Source: Pseudobdellovibrionaceae bacterium
GTDB taxonomy: Bacteria > Bdellovibrionota > FAC87 > UBA2466 > JACKAF01
DNA: 64,000 nucleotides
Direction: 5' to 3'
Assembly (NCBI GenBank): GCA_020635235.1
Contig: JACKAF010000003.1
Location: 248,001 to 312,000 of the forward strand
Made by a program: the position numbers and the translations under genes. The notes under the pieces were generated by a model. It had not been told where the DNA came from. It was given only the letters and a program-made list of their open reading frames with translations, and searched no databases. Positions 24,480-33,071 of this stretch are shown one piece after another (positions within the stretch are counted from its first letter, which is position 1; every line of letters starts with the position of its first letter).

Positions 24480-26573
24480 ATGGGGGTTGGGGTGAAAATC
24501 TTATATTCTTGTATCTTTATGGTGACGTCTTTGCTGGTCATCACGTGCAGCGGAAACAACAACGTTGTGGCGGGGCGAGGCGCAACCGACTCAGGAGAGC
24601 GCATGCACGACCTCACTCAGCTTAACTTCGCTTATACCCCGGATGAAATTCGCAGTATCTGCGACCAGGAGCAAAATCGTGTCAACGCTGGAATTGACGC
24701 TGTTGCGGGCCTCGATCTGTCGACGGTCAACTTTGATAGTGGTGTGCTAGCGTTGGAAACCGCTCTAGCGGAATTTTCTGCTGGGCTGGAGCCAGTCAAC
24801 TTCCTGAAATACGTCTCACCCGATCCAGAAGTCAGGGATGCGGCCGACGAATGCGAACAGGCGATCGCAAAGCTCTACGTAGACATCTTTGCCCGCGAAG
24901 ACCTCTATAAGGTGGTGAAGGCCTGCGAAACAAAGAGCCAAAATCTAGGTGCGGTCCAAAAGCGTTTGATTACGGAATATTTGGACGAATTCCAACGCAA
25001 TGGTTTGGAATTGCCACTGGAAAAACGAAAGCAGTTTATTGAGAAGAAAAAGAAGCTCGTCGAGATAACCACCGAGTTCGATAAGAATCTGGTGGAATGG
25101 AAGGACTCATTAATAGTTAGCCGCGACGAGCTGGACGGCATGCCGGAAGACTACATCAAGGGTTTGGAGAAAACCGAGGACGGAAAGTACAAGGTTGGTC
25201 TCTCTTATCCTGAATACTTCCCGTTCATGCAAAATGCGAAAAACGCCGATGCTCGCCGACGCTTGCAGATCAAGTTCTTTAACCGCGGTGGCAACCGGAA
25301 CACGGATCTCCTAGAAAGTGCCATCCGCCTCCGCCATGAATCCGCCGAATTGCTTGGCAAAAAGAACCACGCGACGTTTGTGCTTGAGCAACGCATGGCA
25401 AAAGCGCCGGAGAAGGTTTTGTCTTTCCTAAATGATCTTATCGCAAAACTGAAGCCGAAGGGTGAAGCCGACCTGGCAGAAATGTTGGAATTTAAGCAAA
25501 AAGACGATCCCGCAGCGACTGAGATTTTGCCTTGGGATTGGCGCTACTACGACAACCAGATCAAGAAAGAGAAGTACCAGGTCGATCAACAGAAGATCAA
25601 AGAGTACTTCCCTCTTGCTACTGTAAATAAGGGAATGTTTGAGATCTACGAAACCCTATTGAACGTGGATTTCGTAGAGGATACCGAGGCCCCGCGCTGG
25701 CACGACTCTGTGCTTGCTTATAAGGTCGTCGACAAAAAGACTAAGAAGCACCTGGCGAGTTTTTACATGGATTTGTTCCCTCGTCCAGGGAAGTACGGGC
25801 ACGCGGCGGCGTTTACTTTGGTTTCGGGATACACACGAGCTGACGGGAGTTACCAGCGCCCTGTGTCCTCCATCGTAGCCAACTACAATGCTCCGCAAGA
25901 GGGGCAGCCGTCGCTACTCACGCACAGTGAAGTGGAAACTCAGTTCCATGAGTTCGGCCACATCATGCACCAGGTCCTTACGACTGCACCGTATACGACC
26001 TTCTCGGGAACACGTGTAAAGCGAGACTTTGTCGAAGCACCCTCGCAGATGCTCGAGAATTGGGTCTGGAATAAGGAGTCTCTCAGCAAACTCTCCGGCC
26101 ATTATCTCCGCCCCAGCGAGACGTTGCCCGACGAGTTACTGGATTCTCTGTTAAAAGCCAAATTAGCGAATGCGGGCATCACCTACCTAAGGCAGCTTTT
26201 CTTCGGAACGCTCGATATGACGTACCACACGTCGGCATCGGTAAATTCCACAGCGGTGTATGAAAAACTTCAGAAGGAAATCATGCTCATTGCCATGCCA
26301 CCGGGGACCCAGCCGCAAGCGAGCTTTGGCCACCTGATGGGGGGCTACGACGCCGGCTACTACGGGTATCTGTGGTCCGAGGTCTTCGCACAGGATATGT
26401 TTACCCGCTTTGAAAAAGAAGGGCTTCTCAATGCCAAAACTGGCGCCGACTACCGCCACTGGATACTTGAAAAAGGGGGGACGGTAGATCCCTCAGAGCT
26501 CATCAAGGGCTTTTTGGGAAGAGAACCCAACAACGTGGCGTTCCTGGAGAGCATTGGGCTAAGCGTGCGCTAG
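24480..26573 (+). CDS. M3 family zinc metallopeptidase (oligopeptidase), putative lipoprotein
   Basis: 697 residues. The zinc site FHEFGHIMHQ has HEFGH at 490-494, as in thimet-type oligopeptidases (OpdA/Dcp). Length and the C-terminal YLWSEVFAQDMF block fit the family. Most bacterial M3 enzymes are cytosolic, but this one starts with a hydrophobic segment ending SLLVITC-SGNN, a plausible lipobox (Thr at -1 is uncommon). A GTG at 24492, with GGGGGTTGG ahead of it, is an equally good start and keeps the signal. Expected role: cleaving short peptides, here in the periplasm or at the outer membrane. Its stop overlaps the stop of the convergent hydrolase gene. Confidence 0.88.
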   Translation: MGVGVKILYSCIFMVTSLLVITCSGNNNVVAGRGATDSGERMHDLTQLNFAYTPDEIRSICDQEQNRVNAGIDAVAGLDLSTVNFDSGVLALETALAEFSAGLEPVNFLKYVSPDPEVRDAADECEQAIAKLYVDIFAREDLYKVVKACETKSQNLGAVQKRLITEYLDEFQRNGLELPLEKRKQFIEKKKKLVEITTEFDKNLVEWKDSLIVSRDELDGMPEDYIKGLEKTEDGKYKVGLSYPEYFPFMQNAKNADARRRLQIKFFNRGGNRNTDLLESAIRLRHESAELLGKKNHATFVLEQRMAKAPEKVLSFLNDLIAKLKPKGEADLAEMLEFKQKDDPAATEILPWDWRYYDNQIKKEKYQVDQQKIKEYFPLATVNKGMFEIYETLLNVDFVEDTEAPRWHDSVLAYKVVDKKTKKHLASFYMDLFPRPGKYGHAAAFTLVSGYTRADGSYQRPVSSIVANYNAPQEGQPSLLTHSEVETQFHEFGHIMHQVLTTAPYTTFSGTRVKRDFVEAPSQMLENWVWNKESLSKLSGHYLRPSETLPDELLDSLLKAKLANAGITYLRQLFFGTLDMTYHTSASVNSTAVYEKLQKEIMLIAMPPGTQPQASFGHLMGGYDAGYYGYLWSEVFAQDMFTRFEKEGLLNAKTGADYRHWILEKGGTVDPSELIKGFLGREPNNVAFLESIGLSVR

Positions 26574-27436
26574 TTCTGCAGTCCGTCGAAAAACGCCTGC
26601 ACCGCAGGTGCGACGGACTCCGGTGTATCAAGCTGCAGGTGATGGCCGCCCTCAAGGCGTTGCTGCTCCAGCTGCGGTACTGCCTGGCAGCGTTTTTCCA
26701 ACTGATCTTTGATGTAGGGGAGGCGTCCCGGTAGACCCTCAGTTGCCCAGAGAATTTTGGTGGGGCAGTGGATTTTTTGAAGAAACGCGAGCACCTGTTC
26801 CTCGGTCATCCGTAGGGAAGAGGGAAGCGTAAGGCGTGGATCGCTCCGCCACGTATAGCCACCGTCTACTTTCTGGGCCCCGCGCTCAATTAAATGGTGT
26901 GCACCCTCCGCGCTAATGGCGGCGACTTTTTGTCGTGCCTGGACCATTTCGTCCTTGTCCCTAAAGATTCTTGGGGTGGCTCGGCTCGGCTCTTTTACCC
27001 ACCTTCTAACAAACTGTTCTAGGCGGGCGACATTTTGTTCGGCGCTGTCGGACATGGGGCCGATTGAGTCTATGAGAAAAAGGCCTGTGACTTCTTTCGG
27101 CTGAATAGCAGCGATGAGGCTCCCGATCGCGGCTCCCATGGAATGGCCGAGGATCCCATAACGTTTCCAGCCTAGCTGCTGGACGAGCTCCACCATAACC
27201 GGGACCGAGCCGATAAAATGGTACTGCATTCCGGTCGGGAGGTGTTCGGACAAACCGTGTCCGGGAAAATCGGGGGCGACCAGCCTAAAACCCCGCAATA
27301 GCGGCGCAAGCCGGTTGAAGGTGGCCGCGTTGTCTAACCAGCCGTGCAGAGCCAAGAGAGGCGTGGCGTTGGCAGAACCCCACACCTTGGCGGCAAGCCG
27401 TCCCGATCTTAAGTTGAATTGGAGTTCTTCTGGGAT
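26570..27436 (-). CDS. Alpha/beta-hydrolase fold protein, probable non-canonical ATC start
   Basis: Alpha/beta hydrolase with HGWLDN oxyanion region, nucleophile elbow GHSMGAA and a late catalytic His (EGGHHLQLD). Substrate unknown; esterase-like. The only standard start is a GTG at 27385, which would begin at WGSANA and cut off a first strand that family members have. The frame is open for 20 codons upstream, and these encode IPEELQFNLRSGRLAAKV, which looks like that strand. It contains no ATG, GTG or TTG. An ATC at 27434-27436, five bases after AGGG and two bases past the upstream stop, is the likely start (288 residues). A sequencing error is the alternative. Confidence 0.8.
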   Translation of the reverse strand: MPEELQFNLRSGRLAAKVWGSANATPLLALHGWLDNAATFNRLAPLLRGFRLVAPDFPGHGLSEHLPTGMQYHFIGSVPVMVELVQQLGWKRYGILGHSMGAAIGSLIAAIQPKEVTGLFLIDSIGPMSDSAEQNVARLEQFVRRWVKEPSRATPRIFRDKDEMVQARQKVAAISAEGAHHLIERGAQKVDGGYTWRSDPRLTLPSSLRMTEEQVLAFLQKIHCPTKILWATEGLPGRLPYIKDQLEKRCQAVPQLEQQRLEGGHHLQLDTPESVAPAVQAFFDGLQN

Positions 27437-27437
27437 T

Positions 27438-28358
27438 TTAACCCTCGCGCGCCTCTAGCCACAGTCGGCAGAAGCCGGCATAGCTATCAGCAATGCGGCC
27501 AATCGCTTCCTCGCGGCTGGCCTTCTTCGCCTGGAAGTCCAAGAGTGCCTGCTGGAAAACTGTTCGGCCGACCGCAAAGCCAATCACACCCGCGACATTG
27601 GCACCGACACGCAACCACTCGCGTACTTTCGCGTCGTTTTCGCCACGTCCAAGGATGATGACGCCGACTTTGTCGCGTCCGCCTTCGCGGCAGGCTTCGA
27701 CGACCATTTCACAATCCGATTTGCGATCTAAACCTTCAAGTTTCCACACATCGGGTTCTACTTTTGCTTTTTGTAGTTCATGGATCGCCTGTACCATAAG
27801 TTTTGGACGCATCTCGACGTCAAATACTGATTTCTCACCCTTGCAGCGTTCCAATTGGGAAGTGGTGGGCGGAACCAGAAGTTCGAAGATGAACTTGCGG
27901 TTTTTTTGATTGAGGTATTGGCCGAGAGTTGCCAGTTTTTGAGATTGTCGCTGGTTTAAGGCAGCGTCATCTTCAGGGTTGTAGCGGACCAAAACCTTAA
28001 CGAAGTCCGGATTCACTGACTCGATGTGCTTTGCGTAGTCTGCACCGTACTCGAAATCAAATTCGTCCTGCCCGCTTTTTTCCGCAGCCACGGAAACGCT
28101 GCAGCCGAAGGCCTTGGCTTTTTGAATAACCGCGGCGCCAAACTGCTCGTCCACCAAGATTCCCATCTTCTCTTTTGGCAGGCCAGTCGAAACGGCTTTC
28201 TCAAAGCCCTCGAATATCATCATCTTGAAGTCTGCAACCTGTTGGACTTCCGCCGGCGTTGGGGGATTGCCGTGCCCCAGCATCTTCTTCTGGAAGGAAG
28301 TGCGGTGATCAAACGGTAGAATTAGAAGGTCTTTGCTATATCCGCGCTCATTGGCCAT
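27438..28358 (-). CDS. DUF2090 aldolase-like protein (2-deoxy-5-keto-gluconate 6-phosphate aldolase type)
   Basis: 306 residues. It matches the DUF2090 domain fused to the IolC kinase in some myo-inositol pathways: LPFDHRTSF near the N-terminus, ILVDEQFG, FELLVPP and WKLEGL. It is free-standing here. Known chemistry of the family is class-I-like cleavage of a keto-deoxy-sugar phosphate. No other inositol genes are present, so the true substrate is open. AGAGGAG precedes the ATG. The gene is followed at once by the alpha/beta hydrolase. Confidence 0.75.
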   Translation of the reverse strand: MANERGYSKDLLILPFDHRTSFQKKMLGHGNPPTPAEVQQVADFKMMIFEGFEKAVSTGLPKEKMGILVDEQFGAAVIQKAKAFGCSVSVAAEKSGQDEFDFEYGADYAKHIESVNPDFVKVLVRYNPEDDAALNQRQSQKLATLGQYLNQKNRKFIFELLVPPTTSQLERCKGEKSVFDVEMRPKLMVQAIHELQKAKVEPDVWKLEGLDRKSDCEMVVEACREGGRDKVGVIILGRGENDAKVREWLRVGANVAGVIGFAVGRTVFQQALLDFQAKKASREEAIGRIADSYAGFCRLWLEAREG

Positions 28359-28438
28359 TGTTTACTCCTCTTTTTCTTGGGGGGTAGTATGCCAAAAAAA
28401 GAGCCCTAGTCAAAGTGCTTCGGCAGCTAATTGTTTGT

Positions 28439-29389
28439 CTACTCTGGGATAGGAAAGGTGACGGAGGGGGACGCTGTGGCTTGCGGTGGCGTGGGGTTTA
28501 GCTTTTCCCCGTTTAGAACGCGCTCGTAGTAACGGATGTATTTCTCTGCCATTTGCGTGTAGGTGAAGTTTTCCAGTACCCACTCTCGGCAGGTGACGCT
28601 GGAGAAGTGGTCGACGCTGGAAAGTGCAGTATGGAAGTCGCGCATGGAGTCACATAGGGTCCCGACTTCCGGAACAATGAGCTCAGGCAACGATCCAAGC
28701 CGCCGCGCTATCACAGGGGTGCCGCTCACCAGGGATTCGGTAACGGCAATTCCAAAGGGTTCGTGCCAAATGACAGGGAAAAGCAGGGCCTTTGCTCCTG
28801 CGATGAGCTCGGCCTTTTTTTCTCCGCCCACCATTCCGGCCCAATGGACGCCGCGCCAGCGCTTAAAGATCCATCTTTTTCCGCCGAGGATTTTCAAAGG
28901 TACACGCGCTTTGCGCGCTATCTTGATGGCGCCCTTCACGTTTTTTACGTTCCAAGAGGCTTTGCCCAAAAAAATCGCATATTCGCTTTTTTTTCGGTGG
29001 TACGTGTACTCATCGGGATCGAGTCCGTTGTGAACGAAGCACAACGAGTTGTGGCGTCGGGCGTGGTCCTGACTGACGAAGATCGTGTTGGGGAGAAATC
29101 GCTCACCGAGTTGACCGTTGCCTCCGATGGTTACGACGTAGGGTTTTTCGGGAAGAACTGCCGGGGGCGCAAAATAGTGGTGAATATCCACACTTCGTAC
29201 AGTGCGTTCAATTCTTCTTTCTTCATAAGGGACGACAGGACCATAGGGGTTTTGGCTCTTCGGGTGGCCGACTAGAGTGACGTCGTGACCAGCCTCGTGA
29301 AGGCCTTTGGCAAGCCACCACACGACCCGTTCAGTGCCTCCGTACGTTCTTACAGGAAAGCGGGCATTATGAATCAGCGCGATACGCAC
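28439..29389 (-). CDS. Glycosyltransferase family 4 protein
   Basis: 316 residues, GTG start with AGAGGA upstream. GT-B fold: YGGTERVVWWLAKGL in the N-terminal domain, and the donor-site block FPVIWHEPFGIAVTESLVSGTPVIA with the paired Glu (E-x7-E) typical of retaining GT4 enzymes. It should transfer a sugar from a nucleotide donor to a surface glycan intermediate in the cytoplasm. It is somewhat short for the family (usually 350-400 residues), mostly in linker regions. Confidence 0.87.
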   Translation of the reverse strand: MRIALIHNARFPVRTYGGTERVVWWLAKGLHEAGHDVTLVGHPKSQNPYGPVVPYEERRIERTVRSVDIHHYFAPPAVLPEKPYVVTIGGNGQLGERFLPNTIFVSQDHARRHNSLCFVHNGLDPDEYTYHRKKSEYAIFLGKASWNVKNVKGAIKIARKARVPLKILGGKRWIFKRWRGVHWAGMVGGEKKAELIAGAKALLFPVIWHEPFGIAVTESLVSGTPVIARRLGSLPELIVPEVGTLCDSMRDFHTALSSVDHFSSVTCREWVLENFTYTQMAEKYIRYYERVLNGEKLNPTPPQATASPSVTFPIPE

Positions 29390-29436
29390 GCACCAATCCT
29401 CTCCTTAAACGTGGCTAACGGCAAGCCAGGGCGGGC

Positions 29437-30594
29437 TTAGATTTTGAAGATTACGGTAGCACCAAACAAGAAGAAGTGGTTGGTGATGTACTTGTCGGAC
29501 AGCGGCTCGTCGACACTTCGTTGACCTGTTGTGAACTTGTAGCGGAGGTGCGGGCCCACGGAAATTTCCGGGAACATTTCGATCGTTGTCGCGAGCTCCA
29601 GCCCGCCCATCCAGAAACGCCCCTTAAAGAGCGAGTACCCTATCTCCGCGTCGGCGCGGAGTCGGAAGATGCCAAAAGGCGTGCTGTAGTGGCCCGTGAG
29701 GACGACGCCTTTGAGGTTTCCGTAGGCCTCGTTGTCCAAAGGTCGGCCCTCAAAACCCTTTAGGACTGAGATCATCATACGCATACCCACTTCGAAGTTG
29801 GTTTGCGCGGGCAGCTTTTTGACTTCGTATTTTTGGGTCCAGTCGGCTTCCACGTAGGGAGGAAAGTATTGAACGGTCGGTGAAGTGATTTGTTTACCCG
29901 CCAGTCGTCTTTTATAGAATATGGAAATATCCGTATAAAAGAAGGTGGTGGAATCGGAGGAGGCAGTAAGAATGTTCGACGTCGTCTCAAGGCGGTAGCC
30001 AACGGTATCTTTGTCGCCAATGGCAATCTGAGTGTCTAGTTGGAGAACTGGGAAAAAGAGTTTTTGAAAATCTCCGGCGCGTATGACTGCCGCGTAGACC
30101 GATCCGGTGGGGATAATTCCGATTTTGACCACATTTTCGTCGAATTCCTTTGCGCCGGCGCCCTCCACGCCTTGCGTGAGAAAACTGGCCCAAGGAGATG
30201 CGAATATTTCTGTTCCGTTTCTAATAAGTAGCAGCCGATAAAAATGTTTCTGATCGGGTAGGAGTTGTTCGGTAGCATTGAACTTGCCATCCCAATGGAG
30301 TAGCGGCGGCATTCTTCCTTCAAATGCCATTCGGTAGGTAAGCTTGCGTTTAGGATCATTGATTTCAAGTGCCCACGCTTCGTAGTCTTTGAGCACTTCG
30401 GGTATGTTGTATTTGAAGACCACGTTTTCGGGCGGCTCACTTGGGGAGACATTTAGTGTCGTTGTGGGCTCGCCGGTTTCTGTAATCATGAAAATCTGGA
30501 GCGCGCTCACTTCTTGAACAGAAGGGGCCTCCGCATGCACGTACGCGGGTAGTAAAAGTAGACACAATGAAACGATGTAGCCGAAAGTTTTCAC
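29437..30594 (-). CDS. Predicted outer-membrane protein, unknown function
   Basis: 385 residues, GTG start. A signal peptide (LLLLPAYVHA) precedes an N-terminal segment of about 120 residues with an FlgD-like Ig pattern (HWDGKFN, then LPDQKHFYRLLL). A C-terminal half of alternating strands ends in a barrel-type terminal strand (FFLFGATVIFKI). Possibly a periplasmic Ig domain fused to a barrel (inference). No family recognised. Confidence 0.6.
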   Translation of the reverse strand: MKTFGYIVSLCLLLLPAYVHAEAPSVQEVSALQIFMITETGEPTTTLNVSPSEPPENVVFKYNIPEVLKDYEAWALEINDPKRKLTYRMAFEGRMPPLLHWDGKFNATEQLLPDQKHFYRLLLIRNGTEIFASPWASFLTQGVEGAGAKEFDENVVKIGIIPTGSVYAAVIRAGDFQKLFFPVLQLDTQIAIGDKDTVGYRLETTSNILTASSDSTTFFYTDISIFYKRRLAGKQITSPTVQYFPPYVEADWTQKYEVKKLPAQTNFEVGMRMMISVLKGFEGRPLDNEAYGNLKGVVLTGHYSTPFGIFRLRADAEIGYSLFKGRFWMGGLELATTIEMFPEISVGPHLRYKFTTGQRSVDEPLSDKYITNHFFLFGATVIFKI

Positions 30595-30678
30595 GCGAAT
30601 AATGAGGCCGAGCCTGTATTATTCTACGATCTTAGAAGCTCTCGGTCAAAATACCTTCTGTGTCTTGGACGCGTTGGG

Positions 30679-31266
30679 TTAGTTATTCTTTTCTCGTCGG
30701 GCGACCGCTCTAAACAGATATTCGTCGGCCTCGTGGTACCACTCGCCCATATAGTCTTTCACCAGCTTTTTTAGGACTGGGTGGCTGGCGTTGGCGCGAT
30801 GCACCGGGGTGCCCGTGAGCTGTAGCTTGTGTAGGATTTCCTCTCTAAGCCCCCTGAGAAAATTGGCGGCCCCGCGGGGATCGCGCTGCCGTAGTGCATT
30901 GAATTTGCCTTCGAGACCTTTGGCCAGCTTGGGTTGAGTCCGCTCCGAAACCCGAAGCACAAAGTCTAGGTAGGCAGGGTATTCGTCAAGGACATCGCTA
31001 TCGTCCCGATAGTGAGGAAGATCGGGAAACGAAAAGGAATTCGGAAGGCGCGCCGGCCCAGCCATTTTTACGTTAACGTCCATGGCTGCCGTTTTAGATT
31101 CAGCTTCGTCTTGCGCTACGGCGATGAGCAGCACAGCAGCGACGCCAACAACAAGCACACGCACAAGAGAATGCGCCAGCGCCGGTCTACCTAGGAAAAC
31201 CGGCTGCGATTTCCAAACTTTTCTTTGTGTATCCGCTGCGCGCTCCAACATATTCACCAAAATCAT
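30679..31266 (-). CDS. Hypothetical protein with one transmembrane helix
   Basis: 195 residues, with GGAGGAGG ahead of the ATG. One transmembrane helix (about residues 35-50, VRVLVVGVAAVLLIAVA) is followed by a helical, charged domain rich in Arg, Leu and Lys. Probably inner-membrane anchored with the C-terminal domain in the periplasm. No family recognised. It diverges from the lipoprotein gene at 31562. Confidence 0.6.
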   Translation of the reverse strand: MILVNMLERAADTQRKVWKSQPVFLGRPALAHSLVRVLVVGVAAVLLIAVAQDEAESKTAAMDVNVKMAGPARLPNSFSFPDLPHYRDDSDVLDEYPAYLDFVLRVSERTQPKLAKGLEGKFNALRQRDPRGAANFLRGLREEILHKLQLTGTPVHRANASHPVLKKLVKDYMGEWYHEADEYLFRAVARREKNN

Positions 31267-31561
31267 GTCGCCTCCTCCAACGTCTGGCTGCCAAGCTCAG
31301 ACCGCGAAAATCCGAACGTCTTTCGCGTATTCAGCTAGTTCAAGTCTTGTGCCAGCCGGGCGGTGCGCAAGCCTTGGACGGTAAGAGCCGAAAGCGACGA
31401 GAATTGTCAGTTCGAGAGACAAATTTGCGTACTAAGTCGCCGAGAGGGAGGGGGGGACTTCGCACGAATTGCACGGAATTCACCTGGAACACCTTTTGCT
31501 TTGCACAACGACGGTGTGGCACCGAATTGGTTTGCTGCAGGTTTTTGGAGGAGCGTAGGCA
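31267..31561. other. Gene-free stretch of about 295 bases between divergent genes
   Basis: Must hold the two divergent promoters. I see no confident -35/-10 pair, RNA gene or strong hairpin. Confidence 0.35.
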
Positions 31562-32374
31562 ATGCGGAATGTATCGGGAAAGAAGTTACTGGTAGCGTCC
31601 TTGGTGGCGATGAGTTTGGCTTACATGGGTTGCGCCCGTCGTAAGGCCCCACTGGCACCTCAGTTGAATATCGGCCCAATGCCTTTGCCGCCGATTACCC
31701 GTCCCAACCCTGCCCAAAGAATCGAAAAAACCAAGTATTTGATGGTGAAGCGCCAGGAACAGCTGCTTGAAGAGGAAGATATCTTAAGCGTTCCCATGAT
31801 GGTGGATCGCGAGTTCACGGCGGAAGAACGGGAACCGAATGCGGAACCTCAGGCCGAGGCCGCGTTAAATGCTGAATCCGTTACGATTGAACCTTACCGT
31901 ACGTTTATTGAGATTCAGCGGTACGAAATAGAAAACAACGGTGAAGATCCCCAAGCCCAGCCCATCTCCAACGTGAAGTTGGAAGTGAAGTTTCCGCAGG
32001 ATCCAGCGGACAAAGAAGCGCCTCGCTTGGAGATGGAGCTTCCTGGGAATGGACAATATTGGCCCATCGGAAACGGCCAGGTTCAGGAAATTAAGCGTAC
32101 TTTGGAGTTGCCCTGGAAGTACATCGCCAAAGACGGTTTCACGTTTGAGATCCAGATGGTGCGCAAGGGGAGCTGGATGAAGCCTTGCGTGTTTGAAGTA
32201 ACGCAGCTTTCTGAATTCAACCGCGCGTATGTCTGCCGAACGGATTTGGACTGGCAGAAGAAGCGCGGCGTTCCTGAAGAGCGTCTTGATAAAGAAGGCG
32301 TTCAGATTCGAGTTTTTACTGATAAGAATACCCCCAAGAAGCAGATTCCGACCGACGCGATCGCTATTCGTTAG
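31562..32374 (+). CDS. Predicted lipoprotein, unknown function
   Basis: 270 residues, GGAGGA nine bases before the ATG. Signal peptide with lipobox AYMGC (Cys24). A long acidic, proline- and glutamate-rich linker (about residues 60-110) precedes a beta-rich C-terminal domain (NVKLEVKFP, DGFTFEIQMV). Likely anchored in the outer membrane with the domain held away by the linker. No family recognised. It runs into the convergent FTP-domain gene by 11 bases. Confidence 0.65.
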   Translation: MRNVSGKKLLVASLVAMSLAYMGCARRKAPLAPQLNIGPMPLPPITRPNPAQRIEKTKYLMVKRQEQLLEEEDILSVPMMVDREFTAEEREPNAEPQAEAALNAESVTIEPYRTFIEIQRYEIENNGEDPQAQPISNVKLEVKFPQDPADKEAPRLEMELPGNGQYWPIGNGQVQEIKRTLELPWKYIAKDGFTFEIQMVRKGSWMKPCVFEVTQLSEFNRAYVCRTDLDWQKKRGVPEERLDKEGVQIRVFTDKNTPKKQIPTDAIAIR

Positions 32375-33071
32375 TGGAGGCTTTGGGATCGGCGTAAGAG
32401 AATTCCCGGCGGGGAAGAGAGGTGCGCAGCACCTGCCCGTCGGCGGCACGCACCACGATTTTTTTGGGGCTGTTGGCGCGGTTTCCCATCGGCGCGCGAT
32501 CGACAACGTCGAGTACGTAGGAGAGCTCGGCGCGTTTCGTGGTGGTCGTTGCGTATAGGATTGGCTCATTTTTCCGCAGGCTACTCGCTTCTACGTGGTA
32601 GCGAACTGGGAGTAAGCTCGCCGCGGATTGCGGGCGAATCGTGTTCAACTGAGAAAAATCCGAAGGCTTGAGCGGTCGGTAATTATTGATTACCCGAACC
32701 AGATTCATGTAGCGATCCATTTGAATGCTTAGGTCCAGGCCAACAACAGGAAAACCATTTTCATATACGGAATAGCGAACGGTGGTGCGAATGGGTGCCT
32801 GCATGACTTGTGGCCGCAGCTCATGGTAGTCCCGCAGCTTCAAAATCTCTTTGTTTTTCTTCAAAAAATCTTGCGCGACCTCAAGTGGTGTGACGCCTAC
32901 TGGGCGTACCCACTCCTCTACGTTGGTTTCGGCCGAAATCGGGATTTGCACCGCCGTGGACGCGACATCACGTCGCGCTCGAATCTCCGTAATGTGATTT
33001 TCCCCCTGCGAGAGGTAGTACATCAACGCCAGAGTACTCAAGCTAAGGACTATGTAGCGGTAGGGCTTCAC
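32364..33071 (-). CDS. Stand-alone FTP-PepSY propeptide-like protein (thermolysin/fungalysin propeptide type)
   Basis: 235 residues, GTG start sharing one base with the stop of the upstream protease gene (GGGGGT upstream). One N-terminal transmembrane or signal segment. Residues about 66-132 (FLKKNKEILKL, VRYSVYENGFPVVGLDL) match an FTP domain. Residues about 142-218 (ELSYVLDVV, KKIVVRAADGQVL) match a PepSY domain. In thermolysin-like proteases this pair forms the N-terminal propeptide that folds and inhibits the catalytic domain. Here it is a separate protein coupled to a gluzincin that lacks it, so I infer a trans-acting chaperone/inhibitor at the membrane. Confidence 0.75.
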   Translation of the reverse strand: MKPYRYIVLSLSTLALMYYLSQGENHITEIRARRDVASTAVQIPISAETNVEEWVRPVGVTPLEVAQDFLKKNKEILKLRDYHELRPQVMQAPIRTTVRYSVYENGFPVVGLDLSIQMDRYMNLVRVINNYRPLKPSDFSQLNTIRPQSAASLLPVRYHVEASSLRKNEPILYATTTTKRAELSYVLDVVDRAPMGNRANSPKKIVVRAADGQVLRTSLPRREFSYADPKASTNE

